From Mesorhizobium sp. WSM4311 (GTDB taxonomy: Bacteria > Pseudomonadota > Alphaproteobacteria > Rhizobiales > Rhizobiaceae), in NCBI RefSeq assembly GCF_002295115.1, contig NZ_NSFV01000010.1:62001-126000 (forward strand): a DNA stretch of 64,000 nucleotides, in the 5' to 3' direction. Under the pieces are notes generated by a model. That model was not told the origin of the DNA and made no database searches. It was given only the letters and a program-made list of their open reading frames with translations. A program made the position numbers and the translations under genes. Positions 41,566 through 49,882 of the stretch are shown one piece after another. Within the stretch, counting starts at the first letter, position 1, and the number at the start of each line of letters is the position of its first letter.

Positions 41566-42102
41566 TTACTCCTCGCCCTTGCCGTCAGAAATCGCCTGGC
41601 CGGCGATCTTGCTCAGCAGCGGCTCGTTGTTCAGAAGCTGCGCGATGCGCTTTTCGGCGTCGACACGGCCATCCATGAAGCCCAGCAGTTCCTCGAGTTG
41701 ACGCCGCATCTTGAGGATCTCGGCCAGTTGCGGTACCTGCTCGGCGATCTTGTCCGGCGCGAAATCACCCATTTTGGAAAAGGTGAGATCGATCGCCAGT
41801 TCCTCGTCCCGCTCGGCGCCTTCGGCTTGCGGCAACGTGTTCTTCACGCGCGCCTTCACGCGCGGTCCCATCGCTTCCATGAATTTGGGGAAGCGATTGG
41901 CGTCGGTTTCGACGAAGTTGCGGTCCAGAACCGACTTCGACGCTTCCTTGGTCTGCGAGGCGCCGGAAAGGTCGGCCATGACAGCCATGACGAACGGCAA
42001 CTCGATCGTCGTGGGGCTGCCGTAGGTTTCGACGTCGTAGGCGATCTGCACGCGCGGGGCGCGGTTTCTTTCGATGACCTTGGCTTTGCTCTCTGCTGGC
42101 AT
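41566..42102 (-). CDS. tssB: T6SS sheath small subunit TssB
   Basis: The 178-residue protein has RAPRVQIAYDVETYG at its start, the LPFVMAVMADLSG strand and the IDLTFSKMGDFAPDKIAEQVP region, which identify TssB (VipA/ImpB). It intertwines with TssC to build the sheath; the C-terminal helices after about residue 115 hold the residues bound by TssC. It begins 5 bp after tssA and ends 3 bp before tssC. Confidence 0.96.
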   Translation of the reverse strand: MPAESKAKVIERNRAPRVQIAYDVETYGSPTTIELPFVMAVMADLSGASQTKEASKSVLDRNFVETDANRFPKFMEAMGPRVKARVKNTLPQAEGAERDEELAIDLTFSKMGDFAPDKIAEQVPQLAEILKMRRQLEELLGFMDGRVDAEKRIAQLLNNEPLLSKIAGQAISDGKGEE

Positions 42103-42107
42103 ACTGG

Positions 42108-43283
42108 TTACCTTTCATCCTTCTGGGCCGGCTTCTTGGGATCGGCGACACCGGCAAGCAGCCGGAATTCCTTCAGCCCCGACGGGGCGAGATCTTCCAT
42201 CAGTTCCACGAAATCCATGTGCACCATCCTGCGCACGCGCCGGGCGAGGTGCGGGATAGGGCTGGACGGTTCGGTGCGGTCGTAGAAGGCGACCACGAGA
42301 TCGAGGCATTTGACGACGTCGTCGCGCGAGTTGATCCGGTCAGGCAGGCCGGCGCTGGCGTCCACGGAGCTTGCCACACTTGCCATCGTTTCGGCTCCAT
42401 GACCGTTTTGGGTGGGCGTCGATGCCGGTTGGGCCGGCTGCGGGGCAGGCTTTGCCGCACCGTTGGCCATGGCGCCGGCGCTGGAATTCCGCTCCAACGT
42501 CGTCAGCAGGCGCTGCAGGAACTTCTTCAAATCCGGAACGGCCGCGCCATTGCCGTCGATGCGGGCATTGAGCGCGGTATCCACCGCCTCCAGCGCCGAA
42601 ATCGCGGCGCGCGCATCGGCCAAAAGTGTCGCGACAGTGTCCGCGGCCTGATCGATCTGCGCCGCGCATCCTGTGCGCACCCGGTTCAGCAGCTGGTTGT
42701 GGGCGGCCGTCAGCGCTGCCTTTTCGGCGGTTCCGAGGCCCGAGGCAGCTTCCTGGAGCATGACGCGCTCGTCGAGCGCTGCCTGTTCCAGGTCTCGCCC
42801 GCTGATCGGCCCGATGGCGCGCGGTGAGAAGAAGACGGTCTGCCTGAGGTTCGCCAGCAGGCCTTCCTGGCCGTTCTGGAGGTCAAGCAGCGCATTGATG
42901 CGTCGCAGCGCCGCGTCGCGGGGCGTGGCACCAGTCCGCAAAGCCGGATGCATCGTATCCCAGTACTGGTCGAAAGTCCTTGCGATCAGGGTCAGCCCCT
43001 GGGCGAGGCCGGCGAGCTTCTCTTCATTGGCCAGCGCGCGCGTGACGATGACCAGAAGGCGCAAATCCCGGCCGCGCGACTGCAATTCTTCCGATTTTTC
43101 GAGGACGGCCGCCCAGTCGACGGCGCTGGTTGACTGCGAAGCCTTGTTGCCACCGTCGTGGACGACCTTGAGCTGGGCTTCCGTGAGCCGCTCCAGCTCA
43201 TGAAAAGCCGGGTCGTTGCGTAAATCCTCTCCCGACGGGTTCGCACCGTCCAGAGGATTCAGCCAGAGTGCGAGATCAATCAC
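42108..43283 (-). CDS. tssA: T6SS assembly protein TssA (ImpA)
   Basis: The 391-residue protein has the ImpA N-terminal signature (WLNPLDGANPSGEDLRNDPAF, from about residue 6, then HPALR at about 99), a middle low-complexity Ala/Pro/Gln-rich stretch (about 275-300), and a C-terminal helical domain. TssA coordinates baseplate docking and sheath polymerisation. I chose the GTG at 43283, which gives the usual MIDLALWL start and has GGGGGTAGGT immediately before it; a TTG five codons upstream is less likely. It is the first gene of the main T6SS operon, divergent from clpV. Confidence 0.92.
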   Translation of the reverse strand: MIDLALWLNPLDGANPSGEDLRNDPAFHELERLTEAQLKVVHDGGNKASQSTSAVDWAAVLEKSEELQSRGRDLRLLVIVTRALANEEKLAGLAQGLTLIARTFDQYWDTMHPALRTGATPRDAALRRINALLDLQNGQEGLLANLRQTVFFSPRAIGPISGRDLEQAALDERVMLQEAASGLGTAEKAALTAAHNQLLNRVRTGCAAQIDQAADTVATLLADARAAISALEAVDTALNARIDGNGAAVPDLKKFLQRLLTTLERNSSAGAMANGAAKPAPQPAQPASTPTQNGHGAETMASVASSVDASAGLPDRINSRDDVVKCLDLVVAFYDRTEPSSPIPHLARRVRRMVHMDFVELMEDLAPSGLKEFRLLAGVADPKKPAQKDER

Positions 43284-43612
43284 ACCTACCCCCAGCAAAG
43301 GCCCTGTGACCCATGTGACGCAACGTTATCATCGGTCCCATGCCACGACAATTGAGCACTTCCTCAAAAACTAACAGAAGCTGAATTCTCCAGTAATCTT
43401 TCAACCAAACCCATTGTGCGATCGGCGGGCCGGGCATGCGAAATGGCTCGCATGCCCGGCCCGCAATCCGGGTTTGTTGGAGGAGTTTGCAGGGCTTGTG
43501 TAACCACGAGGTGCCGCCCGAACCGGGTCGGAAGGCCTCGTTCGTCACACGGCTTTGTCAAGCGGCCGCTTCTATGGCAGGGTACGGTCAGCAGATTTCG
43601 GGGGCAGGTTCA
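43284..43612. promoter_or_regulatory. Divergent control region between tssA and clpV
   Basis: These 329 bp contain no supported gene and must hold the promoters of the main T6SS operon (minus) and of clpV (plus). The most conspicuous element is a perfect 17-bp inverted repeat at 43425-43464, described separately. I looked for sigma-54 -24/-12 elements and saw none with correct spacing. A GGGGGCAGG ribosome site lies directly before clpV. Confidence 0.5.
43425..43464. repeat. Perfect 17-bp inverted repeat with a 6-nt loop between tssA and clpV
   Basis: The arm at 43425-43441 (GCGGGCCGGGCATGCGA) is exactly complementary to 43448-43464, with AATGGC between. No T-run follows on either strand and both flanking genes start here, so a terminator is unlikely. 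It could be an operator, an RNA hairpin in the clpV leader, or a mobile repeat unit. Confidence 0.75.
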
Positions 43613-46465
43613 ATGGAACAGCGCCGATCGTCGCAGAGTTTCAAGCGCAAGGAACTGGTTGCAAAGCTCAATCCCACGGGGGTGCGCGCCTTCAAGGCCG
43701 CCGCGGACACGGCGAAGATGCGCGGCAACCCCTATGTCGAGCTCGTTCATTTCGTCCAGCAACTGGTGCTGTCCGAGCGCTCGGATGTGCAGATGATCGT
43801 CGCCGATGCCGGGCTGGATGTCAGCCGGCTGACCGCCGATATGACCCGCGCCATCGACAAGCTGCCCTACGGCGCGACCTCGGTGGAGGAATTCTCCGAT
43901 CACATCTTCCACGCCATACAGGAAGGCTGGAGCCTGGCCACACTGGAATTCGGTGTCGAGGAGGTGCGCAGCGCGCATATTCTTCTCGCCTGTCTGAAGA
44001 CGCCGGCGCTGGATGGGCTGGTTTCGAAAATCAGCGCCGAATTCGACAAGATCGATGCGGACGGGGTCATTGCCCGCTTTGGCGACGTCACCGAGGGCTC
44101 GCTCGAAGCCGGCTCACCTCCGGCCGCGGCGGCCGCCGAAATGCCGATGAGACGCGGCCCGGGCGGGGATTCGGCGCTCGCCAAATACGCCACCGACCTG
44201 ACCCAGCGTGCTCGCGACGGCAAGATCGATCCGGTCGTCGGCCGCGATCCTGAAATCCGCCAGATTGTCGATATCCTGATGCGGCGCAGGCAAAACAACC
44301 CGATCCTGACCGGCGAAGCAGGTGTCGGCAAGACGGCGGTCGTCGAAGGCTTTGCCTTGCGTATCGCCCAGGGCGACGTGCCGCCGACGCTTCAGAATGT
44401 CAGCGTACGCATGCTCGATGTCGGGCTGATGCAGGCCGGCGCCAGCGTCAAGGGCGAGTTCGAAAAGCGGCTGAAGGCCGTCATAGACGAGGTCCAGGCC
44501 TCAGAGACGCCGATCATCCTCTTCATCGACGAGGCACACACGCTGATCGGCGCCGGCGGCGCGGCGGGAACCGGCGATGCGGCCAATCTCCTCAAGCCCG
44601 CGCTCGCGCGCGGCGAGCTTCGCACCATCGCCGCCACGACGTGGGCCGAATACAAGCAGCATATCGAGAAGGATCCGGCGCTGACCCGCCGGTTCCAGGT
44701 GGTCAAGATCGAAGAACCTTCCGAAACGGTGGCCGTGCTGATGTTGCGCGGTGTCGCAGGCGTTCTCGAGCAGCACCACAAGGTGCAGATCCTCGACGAG
44801 GCGATCGAGGCCTCGGTTTCGCTTTCGCACCGCTACATTCCGGCCAGGCAACTACCCGACAAGGCGGTCAGCCTCCTCGACACAGCCTGCGCCCGCGTTG
44901 CCGTTTCGCAGCACGCTACGCCGGCGGAGGTCGAGGACATTCTGCGCCGCCGCCAGGCGCTCGAGGTCGAGGAAGGCATCATCGGCCGCGAGGCGGCGAT
45001 CGGCATCGAAGTGGCCGACAGACAGGCTCGCGTGGAGGCCGGGTTGGCGGAAACCGAGACCGTGCTTGCGGCAGCGCAAGCGCGTTGGGATCGGGAAAAG
45101 GCGCTTGTCGCCGAGATTCTCGACCTGCGCGCCAAACTCCGAGGCGAGGGCGTGCCGCTTGACGCGGTGGAGGGCGGGGAAGCCGCTCCGGGCGAGGCCG
45201 TCAATGCGCCAGCCGCCGAGGCGCATGAAAGCAAGGCAGCTGAGGCCAAGACGCCGAAACCCGGGACGGCCGAACCCAAGACGGCCGAACCCAAGGGCTC
45301 GAAGGCCAAGTCTCCGAAAACAAAGGCGGCAAAGATGGAGGCCGCTGCCGCGCACGAGCCCGTTGCCGTGCCGGATTCCACTGCCGATCTGGCACGACTG
45401 CGCGAATTGATGGCGGAACTTGCCGAGGCGCAGGGCGAGACCCCGCTGATCCTGCCGTCGGTCGATCGCAATGCGGTGGCTGCCGTCGTCCAGGACTGGA
45501 CCGGCATCCCGACGGGACGGATGCTGTCCAGCCAGACCGAGAAGGCGCTCAAGCTCGCCGCCACTTTGTCCGAGCGCGTTGTCGGTCAGGACCATGCGAT
45601 GGAGATGATCGCGAGGCGCGTGCAGACCAGCCGCGCCGGCCTCGGCGCGCCGGAGAAGCCGGTCGGCGTGTTCCTGCTTTGCGGCCCCTCCGGCGTCGGC
45701 AAGACCGAGACAGCCCTGGCGCTGGCCGAAACGCTCTATGGCGGCGAGCAGAACCTGATTTCGATCAACATGTCCGAATTCCAGGAGGCGCACACGGTCT
45801 CGACGCTGAAGGGCGCGCCGCCCGGTTATGTCGGCTATGGCAAGGGCGGCATCCTGACCGAGGCCGTGCGGCGCAAGCCCTATTCGGTGATCCTGCTCGA
45901 TGAGGTCGAGAAGGCGCATCCGGACGTACACGAGATCTTCTTCCAGGTCTTCGACAAGGGCATGATGGACGACAGCGAAGGCCGCCGGATCGACTTCAAG
46001 AACACGCTGATCCTGCTCACCTCGAATGTCGGCTCCGAGGTTATCATGGACCGCACCAAGAACGGCACCTTGCGCAGCGGCATGGACGACCTGGACACCG
46101 CCTTGCGCGGCCCGCTGCTGAAAGTGTTTCCGGCCGCTTTCCTCGGCCGCGTGGTGACAATCCCTTACTATCCGCTCTCGGACGCGATGATCGAGGCGAT
46201 CACCAGGCACCAGTTCGGCAAGATCGCGCGGCGCCTCAAGGCAACCAACGATGCCGAGCTGGTGATCGGCGACGGTGTCATGGACATGGTCAAGGCGCGC
46301 TGCACCGAGATCGAATCCGGCGGACGCATGATCGACGCCATCCTCACCAACACGCTGCTGCCGGAACTCAGCCGCGGCGTGCTCAATCGCTCGCTCGAGG
46401 GCAAGAAGATGACAAAAGTCACCGTCGGTGCCTCGTCGGAAGGATTTACTTACTCTTTCGAATAG
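43613..46465 (+). CDS. clpV: T6SS sheath-recycling ATPase ClpV (TssH)
   Basis: The 950-residue protein is a double AAA+ ATPase. The N-terminal domain starts KRKELVAKLNPTGVRAFKAA, typical of ClpV rather than ClpB. D1 has Walker A GEAGVGKTAVVEG and Walker B ILFIDEAHT; D2 has GPSGVGKTETAL and LLDEVEKAHPDV. Between them the middle region carries an Ala/Lys/Pro/Glu-rich insert of about 75 residues (bases 45160-45385) with an exact 15-bp tandem duplication. ClpV disassembles contracted TssBC sheaths. The ATG at 43613 follows GGGGGCAGG at good spacing. It is transcribed alone, divergent from tssA. Confidence 0.95.
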   Translation: MEQRRSSQSFKRKELVAKLNPTGVRAFKAAADTAKMRGNPYVELVHFVQQLVLSERSDVQMIVADAGLDVSRLTADMTRAIDKLPYGATSVEEFSDHIFHAIQEGWSLATLEFGVEEVRSAHILLACLKTPALDGLVSKISAEFDKIDADGVIARFGDVTEGSLEAGSPPAAAAAEMPMRRGPGGDSALAKYATDLTQRARDGKIDPVVGRDPEIRQIVDILMRRRQNNPILTGEAGVGKTAVVEGFALRIAQGDVPPTLQNVSVRMLDVGLMQAGASVKGEFEKRLKAVIDEVQASETPIILFIDEAHTLIGAGGAAGTGDAANLLKPALARGELRTIAATTWAEYKQHIEKDPALTRRFQVVKIEEPSETVAVLMLRGVAGVLEQHHKVQILDEAIEASVSLSHRYIPARQLPDKAVSLLDTACARVAVSQHATPAEVEDILRRRQALEVEEGIIGREAAIGIEVADRQARVEAGLAETETVLAAAQARWDREKALVAEILDLRAKLRGEGVPLDAVEGGEAAPGEAVNAPAAEAHESKAAEAKTPKPGTAEPKTAEPKGSKAKSPKTKAAKMEAAAAHEPVAVPDSTADLARLRELMAELAEAQGETPLILPSVDRNAVAAVVQDWTGIPTGRMLSSQTEKALKLAATLSERVVGQDHAMEMIARRVQTSRAGLGAPEKPVGVFLLCGPSGVGKTETALALAETLYGGEQNLISINMSEFQEAHTVSTLKGAPPGYVGYGKGGILTEAVRRKPYSVILLDEVEKAHPDVHEIFFQVFDKGMMDDSEGRRIDFKNTLILLTSNVGSEVIMDRTKNGTLRSGMDDLDTALRGPLLKVFPAAFLGRVVTIPYYPLSDAMIEAITRHQFGKIARRLKATNDAELVIGDGVMDMVKARCTEIESGGRMIDAILTNTLLPELSRGVLNRSLEGKKMTKVTVGASSEGFTYSFE

Positions 46466-46578
46466 ATCTTCGACGTTCGTTCCCTGGCGCCGACCAAAGC
46501 GCATTCCTATGACCGCTCAGGCCAATCCTTGACGCACCGGCACTCGTGAAAGGCACTCGCGCCAGGCTGAAGCACCTG

Positions 46579-46621
46579 CGCTTTCCCCGGGAAAACCGCT
46601 CACACCTTTCCCGGAATTGTC
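46579..46621. repeat. Dispersed intergenic repeat, copy 2
   Basis: GCGCTTTCCCCGGGAAAACC and the following CTCACACCTTTCCCGGAATT match the copy at 6763-6805 with a few substitutions. It lies between the convergent ends of clpV and the first short-chain dehydrogenase, which suits a shared transcript end. Confidence 0.6.
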
Positions 46622-47383
46622 CTAGATCACCGTTTCTCCTCCATCGACAACCAGGATCTGACCCGTCATGTACGAGGATCGGTCGGACACCAGAAACAGC
46701 ACTGCCTCCGCGATCTCCTCGACGGTTGCCCAACGGCCAAGCGGCACCCTTTCGCGGATGTAGGCTTCGATGGCTTCCCGGCCTCCCATCTGGGCGATGA
46801 AAGGAGCATTGAAGGGCGTGTCCACCCAACCCGGACAAAGCGCGTTGACGCGAATGCCGAACCGGCCATAGTCGCCGGCCATCTGCCTGGTCATCGCGAT
46901 CACCGCGTGCTTGGTCGTCGTATAGGCGATCATCTCGCGGTCGTAGAGCACGCCGGAGCTCGACGACGTGTTGAGGATGACGCCGCGGCCTGCCTTCTTC
47001 ATGAATGGCATGACGACGCGGGCACCGAGGAAGTGAGCCCGCACATTGAGCGTCCAGGAGGTGTCGAAGCCTTTCACGCTGACACCGAGCACGTCGCCTT
47101 CGACCTGTACGCCGGCATGATTGTGCAGGATGTCGATCCTGCCCTGAGCGTGGATGAAATCGTGAAAACCGGCTTCAAGCGCCTGATCGTCGGTCAGGTC
47201 GAACACAAGCGCCTTTGCCCGGCCACCGACGGCAAGAATCTGTTCGACCGTCGCGTTGGCGCCGTCGGCGCTACGATCCGCCACGCCGACCACCGCACCC
47301 TCGCGCGCGATGATCAGCGCCGCCGCCCTGCCGATGCCGGATCCCGCGCCGGTGACGATCGCGGTCCTGTCCTTCAGGATCAT
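46622..47383 (-). CDS. Short-chain dehydrogenase/reductase (classical SDR)
   Basis: The 253-residue protein has a classical SDR fold: NAD(P) loop TGAGSGIG (about 11-18), an NHAG variant of the NNAG strand (about 88-91), the SSSSG catalytic Ser region, YTTTK catalytic Tyr-Lys (about 153-157), PGWVDTP, and the C-terminal ILVVDGGETVI. An acidic residue after the second strand (VADRS) suggests NAD rather than NADP. The substrate is not recognisable. It is divergent from the class III PLP gene with 84 bp between them, including a perfect palindrome, so it probably belongs to the same catabolic regulon. Confidence 0.85.
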   Translation of the reverse strand: MILKDRTAIVTGAGSGIGRAAALIIAREGAVVGVADRSADGANATVEQILAVGGRAKALVFDLTDDQALEAGFHDFIHAQGRIDILHNHAGVQVEGDVLGVSVKGFDTSWTLNVRAHFLGARVVMPFMKKAGRGVILNTSSSSGVLYDREMIAYTTTKHAVIAMTRQMAGDYGRFGIRVNALCPGWVDTPFNAPFIAQMGGREAIEAYIRERVPLGRWATVEEIAEAVLFLVSDRSSYMTGQILVVDGGETVI

Positions 47384-47422
47384 GCTTCCCCCTTTCTCGC
47401 CGGTCGGTAATCCTGCATCATC

Positions 47423-47445
47423 GATCGGGCGAGCCTCGCCCGATC
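47423..47445. promoter_or_regulatory. Perfect 23-bp palindrome, candidate operator
   Basis: The half-site GATCGGGCGAG is exactly mirrored around one central base within the 84-bp gap between the divergent SDR and PLP-enzyme genes. It sits 22 bp before the PLP gene's ATG. Because both flanking genes start here, a repressor-type operator is more likely than a terminator. Confidence 0.6.
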
Positions 47446-47467
47446 AACCCTTGAGGACAAGACAGGC

Positions 47468-48751
47468 ATGTACGACTTCGGCCCCTTCGAGTTCGAGTCG
47501 AAGCAGGATTTTTTCGACAAGGCAATGCGTTTCTGGAACCCCGACAAGACCAGGTTCTGGCAGAAGGCCGGGATCGATCTGGTGATCGGCAGGCGAGAGG
47601 GCTATTTCCTCTACGACATGACGGGGCGGCGCCTGATCGACCTGCACCTCAATGGCGGCACCTACAATCTCGGTCACCGCAATCCGGAGCTGGTCGAGAC
47701 GCTGAAGAGCGCGCTCGACTATTTCGACATCGGCAACCACTGGTTCCCTTCCGTGGCGCGAACGGCGCTGGCGGAATCCCTCGTCAATGTCTCGCCGGGA
47801 ATGAAATACGCGATCTTCGCGCCGGGCGGCGCGGAGGCGGTGGACATCGCCATCAAGAGCGCCCGCTATGCCACCAAGCGGCGCAAGATCGTGTCGATCA
47901 TCAAGGGCTATCACGGGCATTCGGGGCTCGCAGTGGCGACCGGCGACGATCGCTTCACCAAGATCTTTCTCTCCGACCAGCCGGAGACGTTCATCCAGGT
48001 TCCCTTCAACGATATCGACGCCATGGAACGGGTGCTCAAGGGCGAAGACGTCGCGGCGCTGATCATGGAGACAATCCCCGCCACTTACGGCTTCCCGATG
48101 CCGAAGGACGGCTATCTCGCCGCCTGCAAGGCGCTGTGCGAAAAGCATGGCGCGATGTACATCGCCGACGAGGTCCAGACCGGCCTGATGCGCACCGGCA
48201 GCATGTGGGGCTGGCAGGCCTACGGCGTCCAGCCGGACATCATGGTGACGGCAAAGGGCTTGTCCGGCGGCCTCTATCCGATCAGCGCGGCGCTGGTGAA
48301 CGACAGAGCCGGCGGCTGGCTCAACGAGGATGGGGCAGCCCACATTTCGACGACCGGCGGGGCCGAACTCGGCTGTGTCGTCGGCCACAAGGTCATCGAG
48401 ATGCTGCAGCGGCCCGAACTGGTGGCCAATGTCGGCACAGTAACCGAGTTCATGGCGCAGGCCATGCGCGAGATGCAGGTTCGTCACGGCGATATCTTCA
48501 CCGGGGTACGCCAGAAAGGCGTGATCCTCGGGCTGGAATTCAGCAATCATCCGGAAGGCGCCGTCTTCGTGTCGCGTGCGCTCTACGAGCAGGGCGTCTG
48601 GGCGATCTTCTCGTCGCTCGACAAGCGGGTGCTGCAATGGAAGCCCGGCGTTCTTCTGGACCACGAGACCTGCCGGGACATCATGGATCGCTTCGATGCG
48701 GCAATGCCGCGCGCGCGGGCGTTGCTGCATCAGGCAGGCAAGGCGAGTTGA
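47468..48751 (+). CDS. Class III PLP-dependent aminotransferase-fold enzyme
   Basis: The 427-residue protein is a fold-type I class III PLP enzyme: NGGTYNLGHRNPEL, FAPGGAEAVDIAIKSAR, IIKGYHGHSG (ring-stacking region), IADEVQTGLMRTG with the PLP-contacting Asp, and TAKGLSGGLYPIS with the Schiff-base Lys. Members transfer amino groups of omega-amino acids or act as lyases on phosphorylated amino alcohols. It lies just upstream of an APH-fold kinase on the same strand; such pairs occur in the breakdown of ethanolamine, 1-amino-2-propanol and hydroxylysine, where the kinase product is cleaved by a class III enzyme. Which activity applies is an inference from context. Confidence 0.85.
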   Translation: MYDFGPFEFESKQDFFDKAMRFWNPDKTRFWQKAGIDLVIGRREGYFLYDMTGRRLIDLHLNGGTYNLGHRNPELVETLKSALDYFDIGNHWFPSVARTALAESLVNVSPGMKYAIFAPGGAEAVDIAIKSARYATKRRKIVSIIKGYHGHSGLAVATGDDRFTKIFLSDQPETFIQVPFNDIDAMERVLKGEDVAALIMETIPATYGFPMPKDGYLAACKALCEKHGAMYIADEVQTGLMRTGSMWGWQAYGVQPDIMVTAKGLSGGLYPISAALVNDRAGGWLNEDGAAHISTTGGAELGCVVGHKVIEMLQRPELVANVGTVTEFMAQAMREMQVRHGDIFTGVRQKGVILGLEFSNHPEGAVFVSRALYEQGVWAIFSSLDKRVLQWKPGVLLDHETCRDIMDRFDAAMPRARALLHQAGKAS

Positions 48752-48871
48752 CATGGTCCAACCCTCGTTGAAATTGTCAGGCGTCCAGTGCGAACGGGCG
48801 GCTGGGCTTGCCGGGATCGCGCGGGTTCCGGCATGGGGCAGGTGTGCTGGGATAGGGCAGGATGGACAGTG

Positions 48872-49876
48872 ATGGATTTCGACGCGCTCACCCACGACCA
48901 GCAACTCGGGATCCTGCAGGAAACGGCGGAAGCGGCCACCGCCAACTACGATCTGCCGGCGGACGTTTCCGTCGATATGATCAACCTGTCGGAGAACGCG
49001 ACCTACAAGATTGCGGCCCGCGACGGCCGGCGCTGGGCGCTCCGCATCCATCGCGACGGCTACCATTCAAGGATGGCCATTCAATCTGAACTGGCCTGGC
49101 TGACCGATCTGCGCCAGACCGGGATCGTCCCGACGCCCGTGCCGGTGGCGGGGAAGGACGGTGAGCAAATCCAGCGTGTCGGCCATGCCAGATTGGCGCA
49201 ACCACGCAATGTCGTGCTGTCGCAATGGGAGACCGGTTCGGAGCCGGGCATAGGCGAGGCGCTTGGCGAACCTTTCGAACTGCTGGGCGAGGTGACGGCC
49301 CGCATGCACATCCACACCCGGCAGTGGAAGCGCCCTTCCTGGTTCAGCCGCCCTGTATGGGATTTCGAAACAAGCCTCGGCGAGGAGAGGCCGCATTGGG
49401 GACGCTGGCGTGACGGCATCGGCGTCGATGCCGCGAAAGCCAGGCTTTTTGGCCGCACCGCGGAGCTGATCGGCCGCCGGCTCGCCGCCTTCGGCAAGGG
49501 CCATGACCGCTTCGGCCTCATCCATTGCGATCTGCGGCTCGCCAACCTTCTGATCGACGGCAAGACGGTGAAGGTCATCGACTTCGACGACTGCGGCTTC
49601 GGCTGGTATATGTACGACGCGGCGACGCCCATCTCTTTCTACGAGCACGAGCCACAGGCAGCCGATCTCATCCGGTCATGGACGACCGGCTATCGCCGTG
49701 TGCTTGACCTGCCCAGGGCGGACGAAGACGAGATCCAGACCTTCGTGATGCTGCGCCGTCTGCTCTTGGTCGCGTGGATCGGCTCGCACGCCGAGACAGA
49801 CCTCGCCAAGTCGATGGGCCTTCCCTATACCGAGGGAACGGTCGGGCTGTGCGAGGCCTATCTGAGCAAGTTTTGA
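48872..49876 (+). CDS. APH-fold small-molecule kinase (choline/homoserine-kinase-like)
   Basis: The 334-residue protein has the aminoglycoside phosphotransferase fold: HCDLRLANLL (218-227) with catalytic Asp220 and Asn225, and IDFDD (236-240) that binds magnesium. The N-terminal lobe includes LRIHRDGYHSR with a basic nucleotide-binding stretch. It phosphorylates a hydroxyl group on a small metabolite, perhaps an amino alcohol. Start chosen at ATG 48872, with GGATGG upstream. It follows the class III PLP gene by 120 bp on the same strand, and its stop is 6 bp from the convergent dehydrogenase. An antibiotic-resistance role is unlikely given the catabolic neighbours. Confidence 0.8.
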   Translation: MDFDALTHDQQLGILQETAEAATANYDLPADVSVDMINLSENATYKIAARDGRRWALRIHRDGYHSRMAIQSELAWLTDLRQTGIVPTPVPVAGKDGEQIQRVGHARLAQPRNVVLSQWETGSEPGIGEALGEPFELLGEVTARMHIHTRQWKRPSWFSRPVWDFETSLGEERPHWGRWRDGIGVDAAKARLFGRTAELIGRRLAAFGKGHDRFGLIHCDLRLANLLIDGKTVKVIDFDDCGFGWYMYDAATPISFYEHEPQAADLIRSWTTGYRRVLDLPRADEDEIQTFVMLRRLLLVAWIGSHAETDLAKSMGLPYTEGTVGLCEAYLSKF

Positions 49877-49882
49877 ACCAAC

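Noticed and set aside
43284..43612. Sigma-54 promoter ahead of tssA or clpV
   Set aside because: A TGGCAT sequence is present on the minus strand but no GC element occurs at the required distance.
44852..46504. Long minus-strand open frame opposite clpV
   Set aside because: It covers the conserved AAA+ domains of clpV on the opposite strand, shows no family motif and has no ribosome site.
48872..49876. Aminoglycoside-resistance phosphotransferase
   Set aside because: The fold is shared, but the surrounding catabolic genes and pairing with a PLP enzyme favour a metabolic kinase.
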